In this document: one piece after another, positions 27,085 through 34,854 of the stretch | Numbering within the stretch: the first letter of the stretch is position 1 | Layout of the letters: the number at the start of each line of letters is the position of its first letter | Source: Leptolyngbya sp. FACHB-60 | GTDB lineage: Bacteria > Cyanobacteriota > Cyanobacteriia > Phormidesmidales > Phormidesmidaceae | Reading direction: 5' to 3' | Length of the DNA: 64,000 nt | NCBI RefSeq assembly: GCF_014695775.1 | Contig: NZ_JACJOX010000016.1 | Location: forward strand, 1-64,000 | Position numbers and translations under genes: made by a program | The notes under the pieces: model-generated | The model's database searches: none | What the model was told of the DNA's origin: nothing | Seen by the model: only the letters and a program-made list of their open reading frames with translations

Positions 27085-28368
27085 TTACTCTTGCGCCGAC
27101 TGTAGCGCCAGCACCACATCGCCCTCCAAAGGCCATCTCTGGGGTGCCACCAGGGCATAGAACAACGCCTCGTAGCGATCGATCGCCCGTTTAGCCGAAT
27201 AATGCTCCAAAGCATATTGTCGCCCGCGACGAGCTAGTAGCTCTGCCGTTTCGGGCTGATGGTACAGCATGAGAATTCCCTTGGCTAGGGCGGTAGGGTT
27301 TTCGGGTTCGACCACCAGACCACCGCCGCTGGCCAGCACCGCCTGGGCCGCCGTGCCATGGGCAGGTACAGAAGCCAGAATCGGTCGGCCACTGGCCAAC
27401 AGCACCTGAGTTTTAGAGGGCATATTGAAGCCCACCACGCCGTGCTTCTGCAAGATCAGCCCCACATCGGCGGCCGCTAGCATATCGGGCAGTTCGGCAC
27501 GGGGCACAAAGGGCAACAACGACACATTTGTCAGCCCCAGCTCCCGGCAAAAGCGCTCTAACGCCTCTAGTTGCTTGCTTTCACCCACAATCACCATTTG
27601 AATGTCTGGGTAAGCTCTCAGCGCCTGGGCCGCTCGAATCGCCGTTCGGATTCCCTGGGTTTCAGCGATGTTGCCGGTATAGAGCACCACAAACTTGTCT
27701 TGCAGCCCGTGGCGACGGCGAAACTCACTACTAGCCTGGGATCGAGGGGCAATGAAGTCAACATCCACCCAGTTAGAAACAGACACCATTTTGGCGTCGG
27801 GCACCCCCTTAGCCAACAGATTGTCACGAAAACCCTGGGCAATGACGGTGATGCGAGTGGCATTTTGATAAGCAAACTTCTCTAGCACCTCAAACAGACA
27901 AATTGCCCAGGAATTGGTTAGCAGCCCGGTTTGGACAGCGGCTTCCGGCAAAATGTCTTGTAGATTCAGCACACTGGGGCACTGAAACAGCAGCTTGAGG
28001 GCAGCTACCGGCAGGCAAGCCGGCAAAGAAGGGCTGGCGTTGAGAATGATGTCGGGTCGCCAGCCTCGCAGGGCTGGCCAGAGGCTGAGGGTAATAAAGC
28101 TCGATTCCAGCAGCAGCCGCCCCACTAGCCCCCGCCTAGCATTGGCTAGCACAAAGCAGCGCTGAATCATGACGCCATTGCGCTCTTCGGTGGCGTAAAG
28201 CCGCCCACGATACTGAGGATAGATACTGCGTTCGGGGTAGTTGGGCATGGCGGTTACTACCCGCACCTGATGCCCTCTAGCAACCAGCCCCTCTGCCAAC
28301 TCAGTCATCAAGGGCGCAATGCCGATGGGCTCAGGATAGTAATTATAGGAATAAATTAGAATTCGCAT
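27085..28368 (-). CDS. GT4-family glycosyltransferase (WcaI-like)
   Basis: This 427-residue GT-B enzyme starts at ATG 28368 (MRILIYSYNYYPEPIGIAPL), the clear WcaI opening. An upstream GTG-type extension in the same frame adds a Cys-rich leader that does not fit the family. The donor domain has FVVLYTGNIAETQGIRTAIR and VGFNMPSKTQVLLASGRPIL. It resembles the first glycosyltransferase in the window (798-2102) in type and length. It stands alone between convergent and divergent neighbours, so it may be an outlying member of a polysaccharide pathway. Confidence 0.87.
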   Translation of the reverse strand: MRILIYSYNYYPEPIGIAPLMTELAEGLVARGHQVRVVTAMPNYPERSIYPQYRGRLYATEERNGVMIQRCFVLANARRGLVGRLLLESSFITLSLWPALRGWRPDIILNASPSLPACLPVAALKLLFQCPSVLNLQDILPEAAVQTGLLTNSWAICLFEVLEKFAYQNATRITVIAQGFRDNLLAKGVPDAKMVSVSNWVDVDFIAPRSQASSEFRRRHGLQDKFVVLYTGNIAETQGIRTAIRAAQALRAYPDIQMVIVGESKQLEALERFCRELGLTNVSLLPFVPRAELPDMLAAADVGLILQKHGVVGFNMPSKTQVLLASGRPILASVPAHGTAAQAVLASGGGLVVEPENPTALAKGILMLYHQPETAELLARRGRQYALEHYSAKRAIDRYEALFYALVAPQRWPLEGDVVLALQSAQE

Positions 28369-28780
28369 CGACAACGCCTGCTCCAGAAAACCACGTACAC
28401 AACAGCTGTGTTGGGGCAAAAGACGACTAGGGTAAGTCTGAGTGAGAGCTGGTCTGCGCCTAACCTAGGGTGGCTTGCTTCTACTAGACTGAGGGCAAGC
28501 GCTACTATCCGGAAGCATTAAGGCCTTGTTCATCAAATATTGATGCCTCGCCTAACTTTGCCCTATAGAAACTTTAGCCTGTAAATCTAGATCCACATTT
28601 GGTCACCGATGGCCAGAATGGCTGGCCGATCGCTAATTTGAGCGCCTAGTAATCAATAGGTTCAGCATACCCAGCGGAGAGTAGCGAGTTAATGGGTAAA
28701 TTCACAGAAAAGCTGGCTCTCAGTGTGACAAGCCAGACCAGATTAAGCATTTTGCAACTATTGTTCTGCTAGGTTTTCCG
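28369..28780. other. Divergent intergenic region, 412 bases
   Basis: This stretch separates a minus-strand glycosyltransferase from the plus-strand CIA30 gene, so it should hold two divergent promoters. I saw no convincing open frame, RNA or strong palindrome. No promoter boxes could be assigned with confidence. Confidence 0.35.
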
Positions 28781-29860
28781 ATGGTTTGGAACCCCCTCAG
28801 GCTGTTAAAAACCCTGATTCACTTTGAGGTCGCTGGGCCTTTCAGTAAAGGACTGCGCAACTTACCCGGCATGACGAACTCAGGTATTGCTATGACACAG
28901 GCTTTAGACGCCAACAGTTTAGTTCCAGCACCGGCAAAACAGTTGCTGTGGCTGCCGGGGGCCGCCAGGGGAGTCACTGAGGCTCTAGCTAAATCCGTAG
29001 CATCTCTAGACTACTCGGTTACTACCGAGCAGCCGGAGCACTCGCTGGTGAATATACCCGTGGTAGTTTGGCCAGGAGCGGCGGCTGGTTTAGAGTTTGG
29101 CCCCATGCTCGAAGATCTGGGGCAACGGGCTACCTACCAAGAAGCTACCCTAATCGATTTTCGCCAGCCTGACCCGGCGATGGCAGCTCTGTGGGGCAGT
29201 TTAGACGACGGTGTCATGGGTGGCGTCAGCGCTAGCCAGGTGCAGTGGCGGGAGGGGCTGCGGTTTGGGGGTGAGGTGTCTACGGCCAATAGCGGCGGGT
29301 TTGCCTCGATACGCACCCGCAACCTTGAGCCACCGCTGAATCTTGGCCAGTGGCAGGGTACAGTGCTCTCTGCCCAAGGCGACGGCCAGCGCTATAAGTG
29401 GATTTTGCGCGATCGCCCCGGCTGGGATAGCCTAGCCTATTGCCGCTCTTTCGATACTGAGGCAGATCGACTTATCACGGTAAGGACACCGTTTTTAGAA
29501 ATGGTTGCTACTCGTCGCGCCCGCACGGTGCCGGATGCCAGCCCCCTCAACCCAGCTCAGCTGTACTCTATGCAACTTATGCTGAGCAAGTTTGAGTACG
29601 ACGGTGAATTAAACCCAGCGTTTCAAGCCGGTGCCTTTGGGTTAACGGTGCAGAGTCTCGGGGTTTATCGACAGGGGCCAAAGCCGATAGTCGTGCTGCC
29701 AGGAGAAAATGCGGCTGACTTCGGGCAACTGCTAGCCGCAGCAGGGCTGACGGGAGTAATCCGTCAGGGAGAGGGCTTTGCAGTGGTTGGAGCCAATGAC
29801 AAATTGCTTCCAGAGGTTAAGCCAGCCGTGATCGAGGCCATTTTTGAGGTTTTCGGTTAA
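28781..29860 (+). CDS. CIA30 domain-containing protein
   Basis: This 359-residue protein has a CIA30/NDUFAF1-like domain at about residues 124-300. Its marker is the motif LWGSLDDGVMGGVSASQVQW, followed by GGFASIRTR, YKWILRDRPGWDS and QLYSMQLMLSKFEYDG. In mitochondria CIA30 is a complex I assembly factor. In cyanobacteria it occurs alone or joined to an NAD-binding fold and its role is not established. The first 120 residues show no clear Rossmann glycine motif. The last 50 residues (VLPGENAADFGQLLAAAGL onward) form an extra C-terminal segment. No membrane span is obvious. Confidence 0.82.
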   Translation: MVWNPLRLLKTLIHFEVAGPFSKGLRNLPGMTNSGIAMTQALDANSLVPAPAKQLLWLPGAARGVTEALAKSVASLDYSVTTEQPEHSLVNIPVVVWPGAAAGLEFGPMLEDLGQRATYQEATLIDFRQPDPAMAALWGSLDDGVMGGVSASQVQWREGLRFGGEVSTANSGGFASIRTRNLEPPLNLGQWQGTVLSAQGDGQRYKWILRDRPGWDSLAYCRSFDTEADRLITVRTPFLEMVATRRARTVPDASPLNPAQLYSMQLMLSKFEYDGELNPAFQAGAFGLTVQSLGVYRQGPKPIVVLPGENAADFGQLLAAAGLTGVIRQGEGFAVVGANDKLLPEVKPAVIEAIFEVFG

Positions 29861-29868
29861 AAACCCAA

Positions 29869-29910
29869 GAGCCCGTGGCTTAACAGAGACTTCCATTAAG
29901 CCACAGGCTC
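29869..29910. terminator. Hairpin between convergent genes
   Basis: Two 15-base arms (29869-29883 and 29896-29910) pair at 14 of 15 positions around a 12-base loop, 9 bases after the CIA30 stop. It can act as a bidirectional terminator for the convergent CIA30 and DUF3318-like genes. There is no long T run on either side, so termination may be weak. Confidence 0.6.
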
Positions 29911-29947
29911 CCGAACTGTATGAAAAGGGTACGAAGCACGAAAAAGG

Positions 29948-30601
29948 TTAGTAAGCCGATCGTATGTCGCCGCGTTCAGCACGGGCGCTCTCTTTGGCTT
30001 TAGCAGCGCTCTTTTTGAGAGCTTCGAGGCGCTTAATGTAGCGATCGCGCTGGCGCTTCTTAGGGGTTTGCTCGATCAAGGTTTTGAGGGCGCTGCCCAA
30101 GCTCTTGTAGGCGTTGGGCAGGGTGTAGCCAAAGCGAGTGGCAATGGCGATCGCCCGCTCGTCGGCGCTGATGCTTTCTTGCAGGGTCTTCTGGTTATTG
30201 TTGCGCTTATAGAGCCGCCAGCTCGAAAAGCCGCAAAGCCCTAGAGCCAGCGTGAGCAGCAGCCCATCTTGCACCCACAGCTCACCCACAGCACCGCCGA
30301 GGCCAATGGCCAGAGCCGCCATTTCCCAGCCGTCGCGAGGGATGGTGTCGTTTTGAATGCGACCGACCTCGTGCCAAAACAGCAGATTGCGCTGGTCTAA
30401 AGCCAGCTGCTCCCACTTGATCAGGTCAATCTGGATTTCGACCTGGTCTTTGCCCAGTTCCTCGCAGGTGACGAGCGGTGGGGTGACATCAATGGCCGAC
30501 TCCACCGTCACCCAGCTCTGAAGTTCTGGGGGCAGCAGGCTTCTCAGACGGCGAAGCTCACCCATATCGGCGCGGGCAGTGGCGGTGGCGTACGAGGTCA
30601 T
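29948..30601 (-). CDS. DUF3318-like cyanobacterial conserved protein
   Basis: This 217-residue protein has an N-terminal soluble part (MGELRRLRSLLPPELQSWVT). A helical region follows, with ALDQRNLLFWHEVGRIQNDT, which contains a protease-like HEVGRI sequence without a full HExxH motif. Two adjacent hydrophobic segments (MAALAIGLGGAVGELWV; LLLTLALGLCGFSSW) lie near residues 98-135. The C-terminal third is strongly basic (TPKKRQRDRYIKRLEALKKS). The layout matches cyanobacterial DUF3318 proteins as I know them. Function is unknown. It is convergent with the CIA30 gene and probably membrane-associated. Confidence 0.65.
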   Translation of the reverse strand: MTSYATATARADMGELRRLRSLLPPELQSWVTVESAIDVTPPLVTCEELGKDQVEIQIDLIKWEQLALDQRNLLFWHEVGRIQNDTIPRDGWEMAALAIGLGGAVGELWVQDGLLLTLALGLCGFSSWRLYKRNNNQKTLQESISADERAIAIATRFGYTLPNAYKSLGSALKTLIEQTPKKRQRDRYIKRLEALKKSAAKAKESARAERGDIRSAY

Positions 30602-30736
30602 GGAGATTACGGGGGTGACAACTGCAAATCAAATTTATTCATAAATCCTACCTTAAACCCTTTTAGTCAATGGGCGGTTATCCGCTCTTGAGCTAGTCGG
30701 GGTGGAAGCGGGGCTAACATCAGAATATCGCTACAG

Positions 30737-31789
30737 TCAGATCAAGGCGTAGGGGGCGATCGCGTCCTCGGGGTCAGCGGCATTCTCAAGCTGTGCGATC
30801 GCCCCATCCAGCAGAGCATAACCGGCCTCTACCGTGTCAATTTGACAGAGCTGCTGGCGCAGAGGGGCGGCTCCCTCAAAGCCTTTGACATACCAGGCCA
30901 TGTGCTTGCGGGCCTGGTGAATGCCTTTCTGCCCCTTGTACTGCCACAGCAGCCCCAAATGCTCACGGGCGTAGCACAGCCGATCCACTGGCGTAGGTGC
31001 TGAAGGGTCATTGCCGGTTTTTAAGAACCTGTCGATTTCACCCACCAAAAACGGGTAGCCCAGGGTGCCCCGCGAGCACATCACCCCATCGGCCCCGGTT
31101 TCTTGCAGGCAGCGCACCGCTGACTCCACCGAGACAATGTCGCCGTTGGCAATCACCGGAATCGAGAGGGCGGCTTTGACCCGGGCAATCCAATCCCAGC
31201 GGGCGGGGCCGTGATAGCCCTGGCTGCGGGTACGACCGTGGAGGGTGAGCATTTGAGCTCCAGCGGCCTCCATGCGGCGGGCAAACTCGACCGCATTGAT
31301 GTGGTCATCATCCCAGCCAAGGCGAGTTTTAACGGTGACGGGCACGGGCACCGCCTCAGCCACAGTGCGCACAATCGCTTCAGCTATCTCGGGCTGGCGC
31401 AGCAGCGACGACCCACCACCCTTTTTAGTGATTTTATTCACCGGGCAGCCCATGTTGATATCGATGGTTTTAGCTCCCTCGGCGACGGCCTTGCGAGCGG
31501 CGGCAGCCATAAAGTCAGGGCAACAGTCAAACAGCTGGATGGATATCGGCTGCTCGCGATCGCCAATATCCATAATCTTCTCAAGCTGCTGGGCGTGGCA
31601 GACGCCAGTGGCCTGCACCATCTCGGTGTAAAGCATTGAGACCGGCGCATAGCGGCGCACCAGCTGGCGAAAGGCGCGATCGGTCACGCCCGAGAGGGGG
31701 GCTTGGAGCACCCGGCTCTGGATAGTGACCGAGCCGATAACTAAGGGCGATCGCAGCCGCTGCAAGAGTGTGGAGGAGAGAGGAACCAT
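30737..31789 (-). CDS. dusB: tRNA-dihydrouridine synthase (DusB/NifR3-like)
   Basis: This 350-residue FMN enzyme reduces uridines in the tRNA D-loop. The N-terminus SRVLQAPLSGVTDRAFRQLV is the flavin-binding start of the TIM barrel. The catalytic cysteine lies in DINMGCPVNKITKKGGGSSL (Cys about 115). VPVTVKTRLGWDD and MCSRGTLGYPFLVGEIDRFL are further family motifs. The length is normal. It lies just downstream of the adenylate cyclase on the same strand with an 18-base gap, so it may share its transcript. The choice of DusB over another Dus subtype rests on overall motif wording. Confidence 0.9.
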   Translation of the reverse strand: MVPLSSTLLQRLRSPLVIGSVTIQSRVLQAPLSGVTDRAFRQLVRRYAPVSMLYTEMVQATGVCHAQQLEKIMDIGDREQPISIQLFDCCPDFMAAAARKAVAEGAKTIDINMGCPVNKITKKGGGSSLLRQPEIAEAIVRTVAEAVPVPVTVKTRLGWDDDHINAVEFARRMEAAGAQMLTLHGRTRSQGYHGPARWDWIARVKAALSIPVIANGDIVSVESAVRCLQETGADGVMCSRGTLGYPFLVGEIDRFLKTGNDPSAPTPVDRLCYAREHLGLLWQYKGQKGIHQARKHMAWYVKGFEGAAPLRQQLCQIDTVEAGYALLDGAIAQLENAADPEDAIAPYALI

Positions 31790-31807
31790 AGCTATGCTGA
31801 TACCCGA

Positions 31808-33361
31808 CTAGAGCTTGCCCACCAGCCAATAGGTGAGCATTTGGCCGCGACCCTTAACTGCCACGTAGCCGCGCTGCTCAAACTGAAACGTGTCCTTCAG
31901 CCGTTCGTATAAGTTGGGAGTGACCTGAATGCGCTGGGCCTCTCCAGTGGTTTCCATCCGGCTGGCGATGTTGACAGTGTCGCCCCACAGGTCATAGGCA
32001 AATTTGCGCCGCCCAATCACCCCGGCGACTACCGAGCCGGTGTTGATGCCCACCCGAAGTTGAAAGGTCTTGCCGTCGGGGCGGGGAAACTGCTTGATGG
32101 CATCGCAGATGTCGAGGGCGAACTGAGCGATCGCCGCCGCATGGTCGTCGTTGGCAGAGGGCAACCCCCCAGCTACCATGTAGGCGTCGCCGATGGTTTT
32201 AATTTTTTCTAGGCGATGAAACTCGGCTAGCTGATCGAACATAGAAAAGACCTCGTTGAGCAGCTTGACCAGCTCACGCGGCGTCATCTCGCTAGAGGCG
32301 GCGGTAAAGTCAACCAGGTCGGCGAACAGCACGCTGACTTGGTCGAGGCTCTCGGCAATGGTGCGCGCCCCGCCCTTGAGACGCTGGGCAATGCGGTAGG
32401 GCAGAATGTTTACCAGCAGGCGATCGGCCTGCTGCCGCTGCTGGCGCAGCTCAGTCTCCATCTGGCGGCGTTCGCTGATGTCGTGGACAATGCCTTCGTA
32501 GTGCAGAAAGGTACCTGCTTTGTCCCACACTTTCCAAATGTCTTCGCTTACCCAAAAGGTGGTGCCGTCTTTGCGCAACACCTCCGACTCGGCGTCGGCA
32601 ATTTTGTCAAAGCGATCGAGGTAGACCGTCAGTTCGTCGCGACGCTTGGGCTGAAGGTAGATTTGGCGACTAATGTCTTCGACAGTGGACACCATTTCCT
32701 CGGCTGACCCATAGCCGTAGAGGCGAGCCATGGAAGGGTTGACGCTAAGCAGCTGCCCCGTAGCTGAAGCCTTAAAAATACCCACTGTCGCATTCTCAAA
32801 AATGCTGCGGTAGTTTATCTCGGCCGCAGTTAGCGCCTGCTCCATCTGGGTGCGCTCTTCTACCTCTTGGATGAGAAGCGCATTTTGCTGACTGAGCTGC
32901 TGTCGCTGCTGGGCCAACCGCAGCTGGTTTTGCACCCGCACTAGCACTTCCTGCACCGCAAAGGGTTTTGTGATGTAGTCAGTAGCTCCAACCTGGAAGG
33001 CTTTGACCTTGTCTACCGAATCTATTAGAGAACTCAGGACAATCACCGGTATCTCAGCGGTGAGGGGATTGTGCTTGAGCTGCTGACACAGCGAGTAACC
33101 ATCCATGTCAGGCAGCAGAATGTCGAGCAGCACTAGCTCTGGGCGGCTTGCCAAAATCAGCGCGATCGCCTGCTGACCACTCTCAGCCACTTGAATGCGG
33201 TACCCCTGCTGGCTCAATAGCCGCTGCAGCAGGCACGATGTCTCAGCATCGTCATCGACGATGACTAAATCAATGGCGATGGGAGCATCATCCACAGCGC
33301 GGGGACAGGGCAGACTAGGGGATTGGTCTAAGCATACGGATATTAAGCCGAAACGATGCAC
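31808..33361 (-). CDS. Response regulator-PAS-class III adenylate cyclase
   Basis: This 517-residue signalling protein has three modules. The receiver domain covers about residues 30-150, with acidic VDDDAE, phosphoacceptor Asp near 80 in LVLLDILLPDMDG and Lys in ITKPF. A PAS domain covers about 180-300 (YRSIFENATVGIFKASATGQ), with a PAC-like segment. The cyclase domain covers about 335-515 (VSVLFADLVDFTAASSEMTP). The metal Asp residues are in FADLVDF and GDAYM. Lys in EKIKTIGDAYM and Asp in FAYDLWGDTVNIASRME are the adenine-selecting residues, so cAMP is the expected product. GTG 33361 is taken as start. An internal GTG near residue 23 is possible. The partner kinase is unknown. Confidence 0.92.
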   Translation of the reverse strand: MHRFGLISVCLDQSPSLPCPRAVDDAPIAIDLVIVDDDAETSCLLQRLLSQQGYRIQVAESGQQAIALILASRPELVLLDILLPDMDGYSLCQQLKHNPLTAEIPVIVLSSLIDSVDKVKAFQVGATDYITKPFAVQEVLVRVQNQLRLAQQRQQLSQQNALLIQEVEERTQMEQALTAAEINYRSIFENATVGIFKASATGQLLSVNPSMARLYGYGSAEEMVSTVEDISRQIYLQPKRRDELTVYLDRFDKIADAESEVLRKDGTTFWVSEDIWKVWDKAGTFLHYEGIVHDISERRQMETELRQQRQQADRLLVNILPYRIAQRLKGGARTIAESLDQVSVLFADLVDFTAASSEMTPRELVKLLNEVFSMFDQLAEFHRLEKIKTIGDAYMVAGGLPSANDDHAAAIAQFALDICDAIKQFPRPDGKTFQLRVGINTGSVVAGVIGRRKFAYDLWGDTVNIASRMETTGEAQRIQVTPNLYERLKDTFQFEQRGYVAVKGRGQMLTYWLVGKL

Positions 33362-33447
33362 TGGATCTACACCGATCTACACCCTGGGCTCTAGGGTAAC
33401 GCCATCCGGCCACAGGGTGTGCTGAAACAGATGTAATGGCTGGCTGG

Positions 33448-34536
33448 TTAACGCACCTTAAGTGCACCACTGCGGTTGCGGTAGCCCGTCACTAACCCTT
33501 GGCGAAAGGTGACTTCGCCGTCTTCGAAGTGAAAGACTTCTTCACAGCTGTTGTCGTTGCGGCTGATGGCCACTGGGGTTTGCCCCTCGGCCCGCAACAC
33601 CTCGGTCCGGCTGGAGCCCATGGTCCAAAACTCGGGGGCAGTTTGGCCAGACAGTAGGGCCGGGGGCTGCGCCGACACCTTAAGGTTTTGGTCAGCGTTG
33701 AGGTAGCCAATCACCTGGCCGTTTTCAAACAGCACTGAGCTTTTGCCGTAGTACAGCGTGGTAAACCCGTTCGAGGTGTATTGCTCTTGGCGGGTGGGTG
33801 TGCCCTGGAGCTGTAGGACATCGGTTTCGGTTGCCCCTAGGGTCCAGCGGTTTTCAGGGGCGCTGACCGAAACCACCACGTCGCCGTCGGCCAAGACCTG
33901 GAGGTTGCCGTCGGGGTTGTTGTACTGCTTTACGTAGCCGTTGTGCAGCTCAACAATGCTGTTGCCGTAGCGCAGGGTTTGCTGGCAGGCATCCTGGGAC
34001 TGCACGGTTTGAGAGGGCGCTCCCTGAACGGTTGTTACCAGATCGCGATCGGAGCCTAGGGTCCAGTAGGTTTTGCGATCGGGGGCGCGACTGACCCGGC
34101 TACCCACATTGCTTTGGGCGTACTGCAAATTACGCACGTACTCGACAACCTTTTGTTTGGCTAGGGCCGCATTGGCGCTGCCGTTGGGCACCGCTCGCAT
34201 GTGGGCGATCGCCTGCTGCCAGAGAATGACCACCTCAGCCCACTCTTCGCGAAATTCTGCGCTTTGGGTGAGTTCTGCCGCTTTCATCGCCCGCTCAGAC
34301 CCCTGGCGAAAGGCGTCGCCGTTGACGGACACAGCCGCACGAGCGGGCAGCCACGACCAGGGGCGCTCTTGAGGATTAAGAAATATAAAACCAGCGGCGA
34401 CTCCGAGGCCCACCGATAGCCCAACCGCGCTCCATGTCAACCGTTCTCTCAGGGTTTGCCCCGGTCGCTTGAGTACAAAACTGTAAAGGGTTTGAGGATT
34501 TTGCCCGTCTAGCTCAGGATGGCTACGTTTAGTCAT
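33448..34536 (-). CDS. Single-span membrane protein with three tandem repeats
   Basis: This 362-residue protein has a cytoplasmic basic start, one membrane segment (about residues 36-53), a helical linker, and three repeats of about 58 residues at roughly 157-214, 230-287 and 303-361. Each repeat starts with an aromatic-Thr-Leu/Met-Gly-Ser/Ala sequence (YWTLGSDRDL; RWTLGATETD; FWTMGSSRTE). A Val-x4-Gly-x-Pro-type turn follows (VQGAPS; LQGTPT; AEGQTP), then a beta segment with a Tyr/Phe-Gly element, ending in a Tyr-x-Asn-x5-Leu-Lys-Val pattern. The start of each repeat resembles the SmpA/BamE-type G-x-S-x-x-x-V-x-x-x-x-G-x-P element. I do not recognise a named family. The envelope-facing repeats suggest a binding or scaffold role. 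Confidence 0.75.
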   Translation of the reverse strand: MTKRSHPELDGQNPQTLYSFVLKRPGQTLRERLTWSAVGLSVGLGVAAGFIFLNPQERPWSWLPARAAVSVNGDAFRQGSERAMKAAELTQSAEFREEWAEVVILWQQAIAHMRAVPNGSANAALAKQKVVEYVRNLQYAQSNVGSRVSRAPDRKTYWTLGSDRDLVTTVQGAPSQTVQSQDACQQTLRYGNSIVELHNGYVKQYNNPDGNLQVLADGDVVVSVSAPENRWTLGATETDVLQLQGTPTRQEQYTSNGFTTLYYGKSSVLFENGQVIGYLNADQNLKVSAQPPALLSGQTAPEFWTMGSSRTEVLRAEGQTPVAISRNDNSCEEVFHFEDGEVTFRQGLVTGYRNRSGALKVR

Positions 34537-34854
34537 AGGTATAAGGAGGAGTGAACAACCCCAGCATCAGCCTGGGGGCCAAGGGCCACAGCAGAGCTTG
34601 TCTGGCGCTTCCGTTGAGCATCAAAACCTAAAGAGATATGCAAGACAATAGGAGGATAAATCCCCAGGATAACGTTGGAGAGAGCACAATTAGTTAATGG
34701 GTGTATTCGGCCAAATGGAGGAACCTTTAGCCTTCGCCAAGCTATCTCACAAAACTGAACTATGATTTTAGGCTTTCTTTAGTTTACGGAAGCTTCTTTA
34801 AATTGCCCGTCTGGGTCGAACTCCCACCACCACCTCACTATTTTTTGATGCCCC
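34537..34854. other. Divergent intergenic region before recJ
   Basis: The 318 bases hold no convincing gene. They separate the minus-strand triple-repeat protein from recJ, so they probably carry divergent promoters. An AAGGAGG sequence near 34548 on the plus strand is not followed by a plausible gene. Nothing else notable was seen. Confidence 0.35.

Noticed and set aside
31211..31639. 142-codon plus-strand frame
   Set aside because: It is antisense to the dusB-like gene, whose catalytic motifs are clear. It is an effect of high GC composition.
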